DNA of 64,000 bases from Coraliomargarita sp965656715. Lineage in GTDB: Bacteria; Verrucomicrobiota; Verrucomicrobiia; Opitutales; Coraliomargaritaceae. Location of the stretch: positions 56,932 to 120,931 of the forward strand of contig CBFHLR010000004.1 of NCBI GenBank assembly GCA_965656715.1, read 5' to 3'. The position numbers were made by a program, and so were the translations under genes. Of this stretch, positions 28,137 through 38,562 are shown in pieces. Position 1 is the first letter of the stretch. Each line of letters begins with the position of its first letter. Below the pieces are notes generated by a model. That model saw only the letters and a program-made list of their open reading frames with translations. It did not search any database and was not told the origin of the DNA.

Positions 28137-28778
28137 ATGAAAGATCTGACTGCCCGGCAAAAGGAAATCCTTGAGTTCATCGAGCACCACGAGTGGCGCA
28201 ACGGCTTCTGGCCCAGCATTCGTGAGATTCAAGACAAGTTCAACTTCGCGAGCACCAACGCCGTAATGGGCCACCTCCGCGCCCTTGAGAAAAAAGGCGT
28301 GCTCGAGCGTATCCCGGGTCAAGCCCGCACCTTTCGTATCAACCGCCCCGACGATCGTGAAGTGCCTGAGGTGCCCGAAGGCGCCACCGAAGTCGTCGAC
28401 ATTCCCGTGGTGGGAGCCATTGCAGCCGGCTACCCAGATCGGGTTGAGTCCGGCGGTGAGATCGGACGCCTCCAAGTAGACATCGGTAGCGCAGGCTTTA
28501 GCAGTCGCCGCCGCAGCTTCGCCCTCCAAGTCCGCGGGGAGAGCATGGTTGATGCCGAGATTTATGATGGCGACATGGTGATCATCGAGCCACGCGAGCC
28601 ACAGAACGGCGACATCGTGGCCGCATTGATCGACCAAGAGACCACTCTGAAACGCTATATCAAGAACCCCGGCGAGCCGCCCTACTTGAAAGCGGAAAAC
28701 AAATTCTACCCAGAGCTCTTCCCGATCACCGAGCTCACCGTGCAAGGTGTCGCGAAAGCCGTGGTGCGCAGCTTGTAG
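28137..28778 (+). CDS. lexA: SOS repressor LexA
   Basis: A 213-residue LexA from the ATG at 28137 (MKDLTARQKEILEFIEHHEW). The N-terminal winged helix contains PSIREIQDKFNFASTNAVMG. The self-cleavage site is A97-G98 in VVGAIAAGYP, and the catalytic pair is S136 (RGESMVDAEIYDGD) and K172 (ETTLKRYIK). On DNA damage RecA filament triggers cleavage and derepression. Starts farther upstream (in frame to 28008) would run through the promoter and operator and are rejected. The gene is alone; a perfect TGTTCA-N10-TGAACA palindrome lies directly upstream. Confidence 0.95.
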   Translation: MKDLTARQKEILEFIEHHEWRNGFWPSIREIQDKFNFASTNAVMGHLRALEKKGVLERIPGQARTFRINRPDDREVPEVPEGATEVVDIPVVGAIAAGYPDRVESGGEIGRLQVDIGSAGFSSRRRSFALQVRGESMVDAEIYDGDMVIIEPREPQNGDIVAALIDQETTLKRYIKNPGEPPYLKAENKFYPELFPITELTVQGVAKAVVRSL

Positions 28779-28928
28779 TTGGGGATCGCCGGACTCCGGT
28801 CCGGCAACCAGAGCCTCAGCCCGCAAGACAAGATACGGATTCGTCAAAGGGCAGCGCAGGCGCATTCTTACCGCGCATCACGTATCTAGGCCGAATTGAC
28901 AGTTCCTGCGGCGCGAGACGCGCCCGCG

Positions 28929-29711
28929 CTACCTAAATCGGTGCAGGGCCTGCAACAGCTCCAAAGCCTGCGGCGAGTCCGAGTGAACACACAGCGTCTC
29001 TCCGGCAAGCGGTATCGCTTCGCCATCCACCGTCGGCATCATGCCCGTCGTCGACCAACGACGCATGCGCTCAACAGCTGCCTCCACTGAGTGAATCAAA
29101 GCGCCCTCCTGCGAACGTGGCACCAGCGCACCAGTTGCTAGATAACCGCGATCGGCAAACAGTTCCGGCACAACAGCAATGCCTGCCTCCGTCGCGCGCT
29201 GCGCAAACGCGCCCCCCGAGAGCGCAAAGACTTTGACACCACTTTCTGAGCTCCTCCCCTGCAAAGGGGAGGTCATCTGCTTGCCAGATGGGAGGGGTTT
29301 CAATCCAGCCCTCTTCGACCAAGCGTTCAGCTGCGCAAGATAGACTCGCGCGAGTTCTGAATCACTCTCCACCGCAGAATACAGACTACCGTGTAACTTG
29401 ATGTGATGCACAGAGGCACCAACTGCACCAGCGGCTTCAAAAAATGCCCCGAGTTGCTCTGTCAAAAGCTGGTCGAATTCAGCAGGCGTCGGCAAAGCAG
29501 TCCCCCGCCCGCCAGCAACCGCTATTCCCGGATGCGCCCCGACCTTGACGCCGTAGTGCGTTGCACGCTCCAGTGTTTCGCGAGTTTTCTCAAGCGATCC
29601 CGCATGCACGCCACAACCAATGTTCGCCGCTTCCACGCACTGCATCAGCGCGTCTGTCTGCTCAACAGATTCGTTCTCACCCAGATCGCAATTTAGCAGT
29701 AATCGGCCCAT
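28929..29711 (-). CDS. pxpA: 5-oxoprolinase subunit A (LamB/YcsF) with an in-frame repeat insertion
   Basis: About 260 residues. MGRLLLNCDLGENESVEQTD starts the family, followed by ANIGCGVHAGS, HPGIAVAGGRG and the ending GMMPTVDGEAIPLAGETLCV with VHSDSP. With PxpB and PxpC it cleaves 5-oxoproline to glutamate using ATP. Near residues 140-155 the chain contains PSGKQMTSPLQGRSSES, encoded by a family B palindromic repeat (29251-29299) that keeps the frame; flanking sequence (GLKPL ... GVKVFALSGGAF) resumes the family pattern. I chose the start at 29711; it overlaps the pxpC end by 19 bases. Whether the insertion is tolerated in the folded enzyme is unknown. Confidence 0.88.
   Translation of the reverse strand: MGRLLLNCDLGENESVEQTDALMQCVEAANIGCGVHAGSLEKTRETLERATHYGVKVGAHPGIAVAGGRGTALPTPAEFDQLLTEQLGAFFEAAGAVGASVHHIKLHGSLYSAVESDSELARVYLAQLNAWSKRAGLKPLPSGKQMTSPLQGRSSESGVKVFALSGGAFAQRATEAGIAVVPELFADRGYLATGALVPRSQEGALIHSVEAAVERMRRWSTTGMMPTVDGEAIPLAGETLCVHSDSPQALELLQALHRFR
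29251..29299. repeat. CTCCCC/GGGG palindromic repeat family B inside pxpA
   Basis: Hairpin CTCCTCCCCTGCAAAGGGGAGG, second hairpin around CATCTGCTTGCCAGATG, then GGAGGGGT. It matches the intergenic copy at 13214-13262 base for base over most of its length and is read in frame in pxpA. Confidence 0.85.
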
Positions 29712-30556
29712 TGAAACTGTAGCTTGGTTCCCGGGCGGCATTGCGCAACCCAATCCAAATCGGCATCCTTCAGCACCGCGATTTTGGCATAGCCGCCCAC
29801 CGTCGGTCCGTCGGGCATCGTGATAATTGGCTGTCCATTGCTCGGCACCTGAAAACTTCCCGGAATGACAGGTTCACTCGGAATCGAGGCCGGCACCTCC
29901 AACGCAGGCCCTTCCAAACGATAGCCCGTGCGATCCATCGACGTGCCAACCGTCCAATCAGCAGAAACCATCCGTTCCCTCGCAGCCTCTGAAAATAAGT
30001 CAAATTGCGGCCCCGGCAACAACGCCAGCTCCAATTCAGACGCATACACACGGCAACACTCCGGCACCCAGCGGCGACAGACCACCCCTGACTCTAAAAT
30101 CCGGGGCACCGATTCAGCTGCAGCCAGTCGACTTCCACGTATTAAAGGCTCCCCGAGCCCATTACGCAAATCCACAGACGCGCTGCCCAAGAACCGCTCC
30201 ACCACAAATCCACCCGGCACTGCGAGGTAAGCCCACAGCCCCTGTGCTCCACCCCGAAAATCCAAAACCTCACCCACTCGAAACAATCGCGCCGACCAAG
30301 GCTCCAACTCTGCTCCAAGCTGCGCTCCAGCCAAAGCCAGCCAAACATCTTCTAATACACGCAGCCTCGCACCTTGCAATACAATCTCCAGAACCGGCGC
30401 ATCCGCCGAATTACCGAGCAGCTCATTCGCCCGGGCTGCAGCAAAACGATCCATCGTCCCACCGACGGGCACACCATAGCCACGCCAGCCTACACGGCCT
30501 CCATCCTGAACCGATAGCCCAACACCGGTCGCAAGCACTTCCAGCTGAGCGCTCAT
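29693..30556 (-). CDS. pxpC: 5-oxoprolinase subunit C (biotin-dependent carboxylase-like)
   Basis: A 287-residue protein of the allophanate hydrolase subunit 2 / KipA family. The start region VLATGVGLSVQDGGRVGWRG YGVPVGG and the segments FAAARANELLGN, SVDLRNGLGEPLIRG and PSNGQPIITMPDGPTVGGYA are characteristic. It overlaps pxpB by four bases (ATGA) and pxpA by 19, so the three are translationally coupled. Together they form the prokaryotic 5-oxoprolinase that recycles 5-oxoproline. Confidence 0.9.
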   Translation of the reverse strand: MSAQLEVLATGVGLSVQDGGRVGWRGYGVPVGGTMDRFAAARANELLGNSADAPVLEIVLQGARLRVLEDVWLALAGAQLGAELEPWSARLFRVGEVLDFRGGAQGLWAYLAVPGGFVVERFLGSASVDLRNGLGEPLIRGSRLAAAESVPRILESGVVCRRWVPECCRVYASELELALLPGPQFDLFSEAARERMVSADWTVGTSMDRTGYRLEGPALEVPASIPSEPVIPGSFQVPSNGQPIITMPDGPTVGGYAKIAVLKDADLDWVAQCRPGTKLQFQWADYC

Positions 30557-31218
30557 TCACACACCTCCTGCTCTGTCGGCACAAAGCAAACACGATCCCC
30601 CGGCTTCAACGCAAAGACATCCGCAACAGCCACCCGATCCCCCTTCGCCTCCTCCGGCTTGAACAAACGCAACTGCGTCCGTCCCAGAAGATGCCAACCT
30701 CCCGGACTCGCCACCGAATAGATTCCCGCATGCGGCCCACCGATCGCAATACTCCCTGGCTCTATTCGTGTCCTAGGAGACTCACGCCTAGGCAAATGTA
30801 GTCGCGGATCCAAGCCATCCAAATATGGGAATCCGGGACTAAAACCCATCATCCGCACTTGATACGTTGCATCCGAGTGCAGCTGAATAACCTCCTCAAC
30901 TGAGACCGCCAAATGCCCCGCAACTGACTCCAAATCAGGACCATCATATATCACAGGCAGCTCAAGAGACCTCCCCTCAGACACCACCGTCACTGCGGAA
31001 CCATCAAACTGCGCAAACCAACGCACAAGCACATCTGCATTCACCGCACCACGAAACAGGATCAACAGCGAATGCGCTCCCCAAATATGCTCCACATAGC
31101 CAACGAGCGGTCGCTCAAGCAAGGCAAGATCCAGCAGCGGTCTCAGATATAAATCTTCAAATTCCGGCGCGGTGACCAGAACACCCGATTCTCCATACGC
31201 TTGCAGGCAAACATTCAT
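30553..31218 (-). CDS. pxpB: 5-oxoprolinase subunit B (KipI-like)
   Basis: A 221-residue protein of the allophanate hydrolase subunit 1 / KipI family. Diagnostic stretches are MMGFSPGFPYLDGLDPRLHL, PRRESPRTRIEPGSIAIGG and HAGIYSVASPGGWHLLGRT. It is the first enzyme gene of the pxpBCA operon and starts 13 bases after a half-receiver gene that may be co-transcribed. Confidence 0.92.
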   Translation of the reverse strand: MNVCLQAYGESGVLVTAPEFEDLYLRPLLDLALLERPLVGYVEHIWGAHSLLILFRGAVNADVLVRWFAQFDGSAVTVVSEGRSLELPVIYDGPDLESVAGHLAVSVEEVIQLHSDATYQVRMMGFSPGFPYLDGLDPRLHLPRRESPRTRIEPGSIAIGGPHAGIYSVASPGGWHLLGRTQLRLFKPEEAKGDRVAVADVFALKPGDRVCFVPTEQEVCE

Positions 31219-31230
31219 GCCTTCAAAGCA

Positions 31231-31545
31231 CTAAAATAACCCGAAAAACTTCTTCCGTTTTGGCTCCGGCTCTTCGGGCTCAGGCTCTACCTCAACCACA
31301 GGCTCTGGAATGTCTTCTGGTTCGGGCTCCGGTTCGGGCATCTTCATTTCCGCAACAAACTGAATACCCAAACCATCCGGCAAACGATGATCGGCAATGA
31401 CGAGCTTGAACTGCTGCCCCGATTCAAGCAACTCACGCGCTTCAGCCAAATCATACGCTGGCGTCACCTTGCAACCGTGTGTCTCCATCTGGAGCACTCC
31501 ACTTGCGGAAAGATCTTCCTCGTCTTCAATAAATAATACGTTCAT
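31231..31545 (-). CDS. Half-length receiver-domain protein with an acidic proline-rich tail
   Basis: A 104-residue protein. Residues 1-66 match the first half of a response-regulator receiver: acidic pocket E7-D8-E9, phospho-acceptor aspartate in LVIADHRLPDG (about D51) and the next helix. The domain then stops: the beta4/beta5 strands with the switch Thr/Ser and conserved Lys are absent. Instead comes a repetitive Pro/Glu stretch (PEPEPEPEDIPEPVVEVEPE) and a basic-hydrophobic end, KRKKFFGLF. It could be a decayed regulator, or a scaffold that still accepts contacts. Neighbour of pxpB on the same strand. Function unknown. Confidence 0.7.
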   Translation of the reverse strand: MNVLFIEDEEDLSASGVLQMETHGCKVTPAYDLAEARELLESGQQFKLVIADHRLPDGLGIQFVAEMKMPEPEPEPEDIPEPVVEVEPEPEEPEPKRKKFFGLF

Positions 31546-31686
31546 CGCCTGTCGTTTCGGTCAGTAGGAGAGTAAATTACTAATCAATACTCATTCGACC
31601 GCCGTTTCAACAAAAACAGGCAAAACAATCCCTTTGCTCGCCTCGCCTGCAGAAAGAAGCGAATAATAACCCCATAACCCCGCCTA

Positions 31687-34239
31687 TTAGTCTGGAGGTA
31701 ACAACTTCGCTAGCTCTTCGAGATCGGTAAAATGTTCCTTCAAATCGCTCGCACTGCCGAGATTACCCAAGGTGTTTTCAAACAATTCGCGCTTCTCAGC
31801 TTTCAAATGCTGGATCCGCTCCTCAATCGTGCCTTGTGTGATCATACGATACACAAACACCCGCTTCTGCTGGCCGATGCGGTGCACGCGGTCCACCGCC
31901 TGACTCTCGACCGCCGGGTTCCACCAGGGATCGAGCAGGAACACATAGTCCGCCGCATGGAGCGTAATCCCCGTGCCCCCCGCACGCAGGCTAACAAAAA
32001 TCACCGCAGGCCCCTCCTGATTCTGGAACTCCTGCACCGGCTTCTGACGGTCGCGTGTTTGGCCGGTCAGCTCCAGCATCGCAACCTTCGGGAATTTCTC
32101 CTTCACCAGCGGCTTCAAGCGCGTGAGCAACTGCACGAACTGACTAAAGATCACCACCTTGCGCGCCCCATCGCCTTCCAGCGCTTCTTCAAGGTGCGTG
32201 AGCAGCGTCTGAATCTTACCACTCTGATCCAGCCCGGCCGCTACATCCGGAATCAAGCCCGGGTCACAGCAGGCCTGCCGCAAGCGGGTGAGCAGCGAGA
32301 AGAAACTCATCGCCTGCGTCTGCATCGCAGCCTGCAAATCGCTGCCCAACTCTTCGCGGCCTTTGTTCAACAAGCCCTCGTAGACTTGACGCTGCAGATC
32401 GGTGATCGGACAAATCAAATCCATCTCCACCTTCGGCGGTAGGTCCTTGCCCACCTTATCCTTCTGACGACGCAAAATGAACGGCGCGATCTGACTACGT
32501 AGTCGTTTTTCGAATACAGCCCGACGCTCCGCATCTTCCAGCTCAGCGGCATCTTCAAAACGCCGGCGCGTGCCCAGCAAGCCCGGCATCAAGAAGCGGA
32601 ACAAGGTCCACAGGTCCAACAAACGGTTCTCCAGCGGTGTGCCCGTGAGCGCGATTCGGCACTCCGCTTTGATCGCACAGCAGGCATGCGTCACCTTCGC
32701 TTCCGGATTCTTAATCTGCTGCGCCTCATCCAGCACCGCATAGCCAAACTCCGTGTCCTCCAATAAATGCTTATGGCGGCGCAGCTGCGTGTAGCTGGCG
32801 ATCCACAACTTCGGCTCATCGCTCTCGGCAAAGGTATCCTTGCTGCGCAGCACCGCAGTCTTCAACTCCGGATACCAGCGCTCGGCCTCACTCTGCCAAA
32901 CCGGCACCACACTCGCAGGACATACGATGAGACTGTTCTTTCCGGCAATACCATGGCTCTGCAACAAAGTCAGCACCTGCAATGTTTTACCCAAGCCCAT
33001 CTCGTCGGCCAACAGACCGTGGCAACCACGTGCACGCAGATTCGCCATCCACTGCACCCCGTGCGCCTGATACGGGCGCAAAAAGTCCGGCAGCCCGTGT
33101 GCCTCGTCTTCAGACTCCGCCTTCGGCTCCAGCGCACTGCGCCAGTCCTTGAGCTCATCCTCCAGATCCAGCTGCGCCCCCCGCTCGCCAAACAAGGAAA
33201 ACACCATGTAGCGCGGCCACACCTGCGCCTCTTCCGAGCTCGTTGCCGCTGCCACACGCCACTCCGCCAACGCGGCCGATTGCTCGTCGGCAATACGCAC
33301 CAGCCCAAAGCCCTGCACCACGTGCGTGCCACGCCCGGCCTTCGCCAAGCGCTCCGCATCTTCCGGATCCAACCATTTGCGCCCAAGCTTCAAGCGCCAG
33401 TCGACCCGCATCGCATCCTCGCCAGCCGATTCCACGCGCCCGACCACCTTCACGTCACGCACGCCCTCAGCCATGATCTGCGCATCATAGTCTAAGTCGA
33501 TATAGTCGAACGAATTCTCCCAGCGCTTCAGCGTGTGTGAAAAGAACGGACCGATCCGCTCCGCATCCCCGAGCAAAAAGTCATTGTGCTCCCGGCGGAA
33601 ATGAAAGCCCGCATCCTTCGCACGGCCCGTCAGGCGCACCAGCATTTCACGCTCCTTGGAGACCAGCGGCATGCCCGAGTCATCACCCGCCAGCGCCGGC
33701 TCACGTGAGAAATCTGGATTGGTCCAATACGCGGTCATCCGCAAGCCCGCGCGAATGCCCTCCAAGCGCGGCGTCAAGCGACGTGCCTCGCGCTCCTTTG
33801 GCTTCGTCTCCTGCGGCGGCTGATTGATCACCCGCTGCGCCGCCCGGTGCAACGGCTGCTCCTCTGCCAGCTCAGGCTTACTCTTCGGTTCGTAGGCCAA
33901 CGGTGTAATCTCGTCCGCAATCAGCTCCTCGATCTCATACAGACCGGCCACCGCCACCGCGCGGCCAATACCATCATCCTCGGTCGAGGAACGCACTTTG
34001 GGCCCAAGCTTCGTCCACTCAATCACCGAGTAACAGGTATCCTTACGCGCAAAACTGCAGTTCACAATCGCCTCGTCTTCAACCAGTTCGACACCGGAGA
34101 TTTGCCCCGCATGGTAAATCTCGCGCCCACGCCGCAGGGCATCTGTAGAGAAATAGCGTTCCCAATCCAGCGCGACATTCTCGAACCAAACTTCGAGAGC
34201 GATGGCATTATAGACACGACTGGTGCTGCGACTAGACAT
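31687..34239 (-). CDS. SNF2/SWI2-family helicase with degenerate SWIM-like N-terminus
   Basis: An 850-residue SNF2 ATPase. Helicase motifs: I LLADEMGLGKTLQVL, II YAVLDEAQQIKNP, III ALTGTPLENRLLDLWTLF, V VSLRAGGTGITLHAADYVF, VI QAVDRVHRIGQQKRVFVYR. The N-terminal 450 residues start with REIYHAGQISGVELVEDEAI and NCSFARKDTCYSV, the layout of a SWIM domain but without its zinc-binding Cys/His set. Bacterial SNF2 proteins of this type remodel protein-DNA complexes or RNA polymerase; the exact job is unknown. A single-gene unit with 329 bases to the next gene. Confidence 0.9.
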   Translation of the reverse strand: MSSRSTSRVYNAIALEVWFENVALDWERYFSTDALRRGREIYHAGQISGVELVEDEAIVNCSFARKDTCYSVIEWTKLGPKVRSSTEDDGIGRAVAVAGLYEIEELIADEITPLAYEPKSKPELAEEQPLHRAAQRVINQPPQETKPKEREARRLTPRLEGIRAGLRMTAYWTNPDFSREPALAGDDSGMPLVSKEREMLVRLTGRAKDAGFHFRREHNDFLLGDAERIGPFFSHTLKRWENSFDYIDLDYDAQIMAEGVRDVKVVGRVESAGEDAMRVDWRLKLGRKWLDPEDAERLAKAGRGTHVVQGFGLVRIADEQSAALAEWRVAAATSSEEAQVWPRYMVFSLFGERGAQLDLEDELKDWRSALEPKAESEDEAHGLPDFLRPYQAHGVQWMANLRARGCHGLLADEMGLGKTLQVLTLLQSHGIAGKNSLIVCPASVVPVWQSEAERWYPELKTAVLRSKDTFAESDEPKLWIASYTQLRRHKHLLEDTEFGYAVLDEAQQIKNPEAKVTHACCAIKAECRIALTGTPLENRLLDLWTLFRFLMPGLLGTRRRFEDAAELEDAERRAVFEKRLRSQIAPFILRRQKDKVGKDLPPKVEMDLICPITDLQRQVYEGLLNKGREELGSDLQAAMQTQAMSFFSLLTRLRQACCDPGLIPDVAAGLDQSGKIQTLLTHLEEALEGDGARKVVIFSQFVQLLTRLKPLVKEKFPKVAMLELTGQTRDRQKPVQEFQNQEGPAVIFVSLRAGGTGITLHAADYVFLLDPWWNPAVESQAVDRVHRIGQQKRVFVYRMITQGTIEERIQHLKAEKRELFENTLGNLGSASDLKEHFTDLEELAKLLPPD

Positions 34240-34568
34240 TCAGATACTAAGAACCCATAACCGTAGCAGATTCAAAATCCCCGCCGCAAGGGTTTTCGGC
34301 CAAACCCTAATACTGGCTCAAAGCTTACAAAGTCTACAACGGACTCAGCACACCGCCCCCCGGCTTCTGCATCACATGCAGATAGTTCTGCGTTGCATCC
34401 CGCGTAAAAGGCTACGCTCACGCGGTCCCAAAACTGATAAACCTGAAAGCGCGATCCTATCGGCGAGGAAATGCTGCAAAGTAATGCCTTAACTGCTTGC
34501 CCAACAATCTCAGGACACATCATTTTGGTCTAGAAGAATAAACGGAGAGCAACAAGACCGGCCCTCAT
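34240..34568. other. Intergenic stretch without recognisable gene
   Basis: Between the SNF2 gene and pheA, both on the minus strand. The only open frame of note (34272-34523, minus) has no family signature or plausible start context. No strong hairpin with a T run and no known riboswitch core was found. It presumably contains the SNF2 promoter. Confidence 0.5.
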
Positions 34569-35864
34569 CTACCCTTCCCGCGAAACGTTCGGATAACTCC
34601 CGAGCCACTTCACCAAATCGCAATGGGCTTCAAGCTCTTTGAGCGCGGCTTGGGCTTCGACGTCTTCGTAGTGGCCGATAAAGTCGATGAAGAACAAATA
34701 CGACCACGCCTTTTTACGGGTTGGGCGTGACTCGATCTTACTCAGATTGATTCCGCGAGCCGCAAAAGGGCGCAGAGCTTTCTCTAGTGCACCGGGCTGA
34801 TCCTTCAACGAAATTACCAAGCTGGTCTTATCCCGCCCGTCGCCAAGTGGCTTAGCACGGGTCTTCCCGATAACCAGAAAGCGCGTCACATTGTCATCAC
34901 GCTCCTGAATGCCGCGCGCTTGAATCGGCACAGCATAGCGATGCGCGGAAAGCGCACTGGCAACGGCGGCGACTGAGGCGTCTTGCTTGGCCGTGCAGAC
35001 CGCCTTGGCGGTGCTCACGACATCGACCAAGGTGGCATCCGGAAGGTTTGCCTGTAACCACTCACGGCATTGACCGAGTGCCTGATCCTTGGAGCGCACT
35101 TCCTTGATCTCGTCCAGCGGCGACTGTGAGATCAAGCAGTGCTCGATCGGTAAATAGACTTGCGAACAAATGTGCAGGTCAGACTCGACCAACATGTCCA
35201 TGGAGTGGAACACCGCACCCTCGGTGGAGTTTTCAATCGGCACCACACCATAGTCGGCGTCACCACGTTCCACGGCAGCGAAGACATCCGGAATGGTTTT
35301 AATCGACTGATGATTGAGGCTCACGCCAAAGTTACGCAGCGAAGCTTGATGTGTGTAGGTCGCTTCTGGTCCGAGATAGGCAATGATGAGCTTCTTCTCC
35401 AAGCTGATCGAACCGGAGATGACTTCGCGGTATACGGATTGCAGCGTTGAGTTGAGAATTGGACCTGGATTGAGTGCTGCGACTTTCGCCATGACCTGCG
35501 CTTCGCGAGTCGGGTCGTAGTAATCAGCGCCGTTGGCGTGCTTGATCTTACCAATTTCGCTGGCGTGCCCGACCCGCTCATTGAGCATATTGATGATCTT
35601 CTGGTCGAGCGCGTCGACTTTATCTGGATCGGTCGGCTCCGCATCGGGAGCGATGCCCGCATACATCAGCGTATCATAAATCGCTTGCACCGTTTCGTTG
35701 GTCAGTGGGCCCGGATTAAAGCGGGCCACCTTTTCCAGCATCTGAGCTTCGTTGAGACCGCCATCCTGACGGACGCGGAGGTTGAGCAATTGCACGACCT
35801 GTTTGTCGATGGAGTCGATCGCGTCGCGGTTGCGCTGGAGCTTGGTGTTGATGTCTTCGGACAT
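34569..35864 (-). CDS. pheA: Bifunctional chorismate mutase/prephenate dehydratase with duplicated mutase region
   Basis: A 431-residue P-protein for phenylalanine synthesis. Residues about 80-160 are an AroQ chorismate mutase (VDALDQKIINMLNERVGHAS; EIGKIKHANG; YDPTREAQVMAKV). The prephenate dehydratase follows (IAYLGPEATYTHQASLRNFG; DYGVVPIENSTEGAVFHSMD; DDNVTRFLVIGK with its catalytic Thr-Arg-Phe) and then an ACT domain (TSLVISLKDQPGALEKALRP; LSKIESRPTRKKAWSYLFFI) that senses phenylalanine. Residues 10-70 form an extra, shortened mutase-like copy (IDSIDKQVVQLLNLRVRQ; LEKVARFNPGPLTNETVQAI) that lacks the central catalytic stretch. Five bases upstream of the start is the scpB stop. Confidence 0.92.
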   Translation of the reverse strand: MSEDINTKLQRNRDAIDSIDKQVVQLLNLRVRQDGGLNEAQMLEKVARFNPGPLTNETVQAIYDTLMYAGIAPDAEPTDPDKVDALDQKIINMLNERVGHASEIGKIKHANGADYYDPTREAQVMAKVAALNPGPILNSTLQSVYREVISGSISLEKKLIIAYLGPEATYTHQASLRNFGVSLNHQSIKTIPDVFAAVERGDADYGVVPIENSTEGAVFHSMDMLVESDLHICSQVYLPIEHCLISQSPLDEIKEVRSKDQALGQCREWLQANLPDATLVDVVSTAKAVCTAKQDASVAAVASALSAHRYAVPIQARGIQERDDNVTRFLVIGKTRAKPLGDGRDKTSLVISLKDQPGALEKALRPFAARGINLSKIESRPTRKKAWSYLFFIDFIGHYEDVEAQAALKELEAHCDLVKWLGSYPNVSREG

Positions 35865-35869
35865 GAAAT

Positions 35870-36661
35870 TTACTTATCTTCGGATTCTACGGCATCCCCA
35901 GCAGCGTCGCTTTCGGCGTTTTCCTTTTGCCAGTCGATCTCGGCGAACTCCTCGTCAAGCGGTAGCTCGTCGGGGTTCGGCTCTTTGGCGAGGCCCACGT
36001 CTTCGTCGGTGATGTCTTCTTCCGGTTCTTCGCTCTTGCGCATCCAATCATCGATCTGGTGATTGCTGAGCACGTCGGAGGCCGGAAGTTCGTCGAGCTC
36101 CTTGATACCGGTGAATTCGAGAAATTTCTCGGTGGTGCCATATTGGATCGGACGCCCCGGCAGTTCGGCACGGCCCGTGACATGCACGAGTTCGAGTTCG
36201 ATCAATTTGTTGAGCGCACTGTCGGCCGACACGCCACGGATGGCTTCCAGCTCCGCGCGGGTGACCGGTTGACGGTAGGACACGATGGACATGGTCTCCA
36301 AGGCTGCTGGGCTCAGCTTCATCGGGCGCGGCTCGCCACGTAGCAAGCGCACGAATTCGGCAAACTGCGGGGCAGTGACAATTTGAAAACCGTTCGGACC
36401 CTCGACTAAGCGGTAAGCCTTGTTCTCGACCTCTGCCTCGTCCGTCAGTGCGGCAAGTGCCTCGCGGATCGGCGCTTCGGTGATCTTGTCAGGCACGGTG
36501 ATCTCGTTGGCATCCTCTTCAGGAGACTGCTTGGCTTCCTCGGCCTGCTCAACCAGCTCCTCGTGATAGCGGGCAAAAATTTTGACGATATCTTTAAGCG
36601 AAATCGGCTCCGCTGTCGATAGGAGTAAGGCTTCGAGGGTCTTTTTCAGGTCGAGTTCCAT
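35870..36661 (-). CDS. scpB: Segregation and condensation protein B
   Basis: A 263-residue ScpB, a winged-helix partner of SMC-ScpA in chromosome condensation. It starts MELDLKKTLEALLLSTAEPI; the core has YRLVEGPNGFQIVTAPQFAE, LSPAALETMSIVSYRQPVTR (the most conserved ScpB stretch), RGVSADSALNKLIELELV and PGRPIQYGTTEKFLEFTGI. A charged insertion separates the first two helices (residues 28-52), and the C-terminus is a 60-residue acidic tail. I chose the ATG at 36661; 26 codons upstream there is a weaker in-frame start. It precedes pheA by five bases in one transcript. Confidence 0.92.
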   Translation of the reverse strand: MELDLKKTLEALLLSTAEPISLKDIVKIFARYHEELVEQAEEAKQSPEEDANEITVPDKITEAPIREALAALTDEAEVENKAYRLVEGPNGFQIVTAPQFAEFVRLLRGEPRPMKLSPAALETMSIVSYRQPVTRAELEAIRGVSADSALNKLIELELVHVTGRAELPGRPIQYGTTEKFLEFTGIKELDELPASDVLSNHQIDDWMRKSEEPEEDITDEDVGLAKEPNPDELPLDEEFAEIDWQKENAESDAAGDAVESEDK

Positions 36662-36736
36662 GGTGCAGTGGCGGAAAGAAAATCGATGTTTGTGCGCTTG
36701 AACAGTAAAAAGGATATTGTCGTTGGGTCCGCAATG

Positions 36737-36774
<38 letters not shown>

Positions 36775-36800
36775 TTTAGTCCAACAAATCCACAAATATT

Positions 36801-38516
<1,716 letters not shown>

Positions 38517-38518
38517 GG

Positions 38519-38549
38519 AACGTCGAACATCGAACTTCCAACGTTGAAT
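38519..38549. repeat. GAACATCGAAC word repeat after ilvD
   Basis: GAACGTCGAACATCGAAC followed by TTCCAACGTTGAATG; same word family as 23538-23648. The ATG at its end is in frame with the next gene but probably not its true start. Confidence 0.65.
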
Positions 38550-38562
38550 GGTGAATCATAGC

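Noticed and set aside
34272..34523. Open frame of 83 codons on the minus strand between the SNF2 gene and pheA
   Set aside because: No family signature, no signal peptide and no start context; looks like chance in a 329-base gap.
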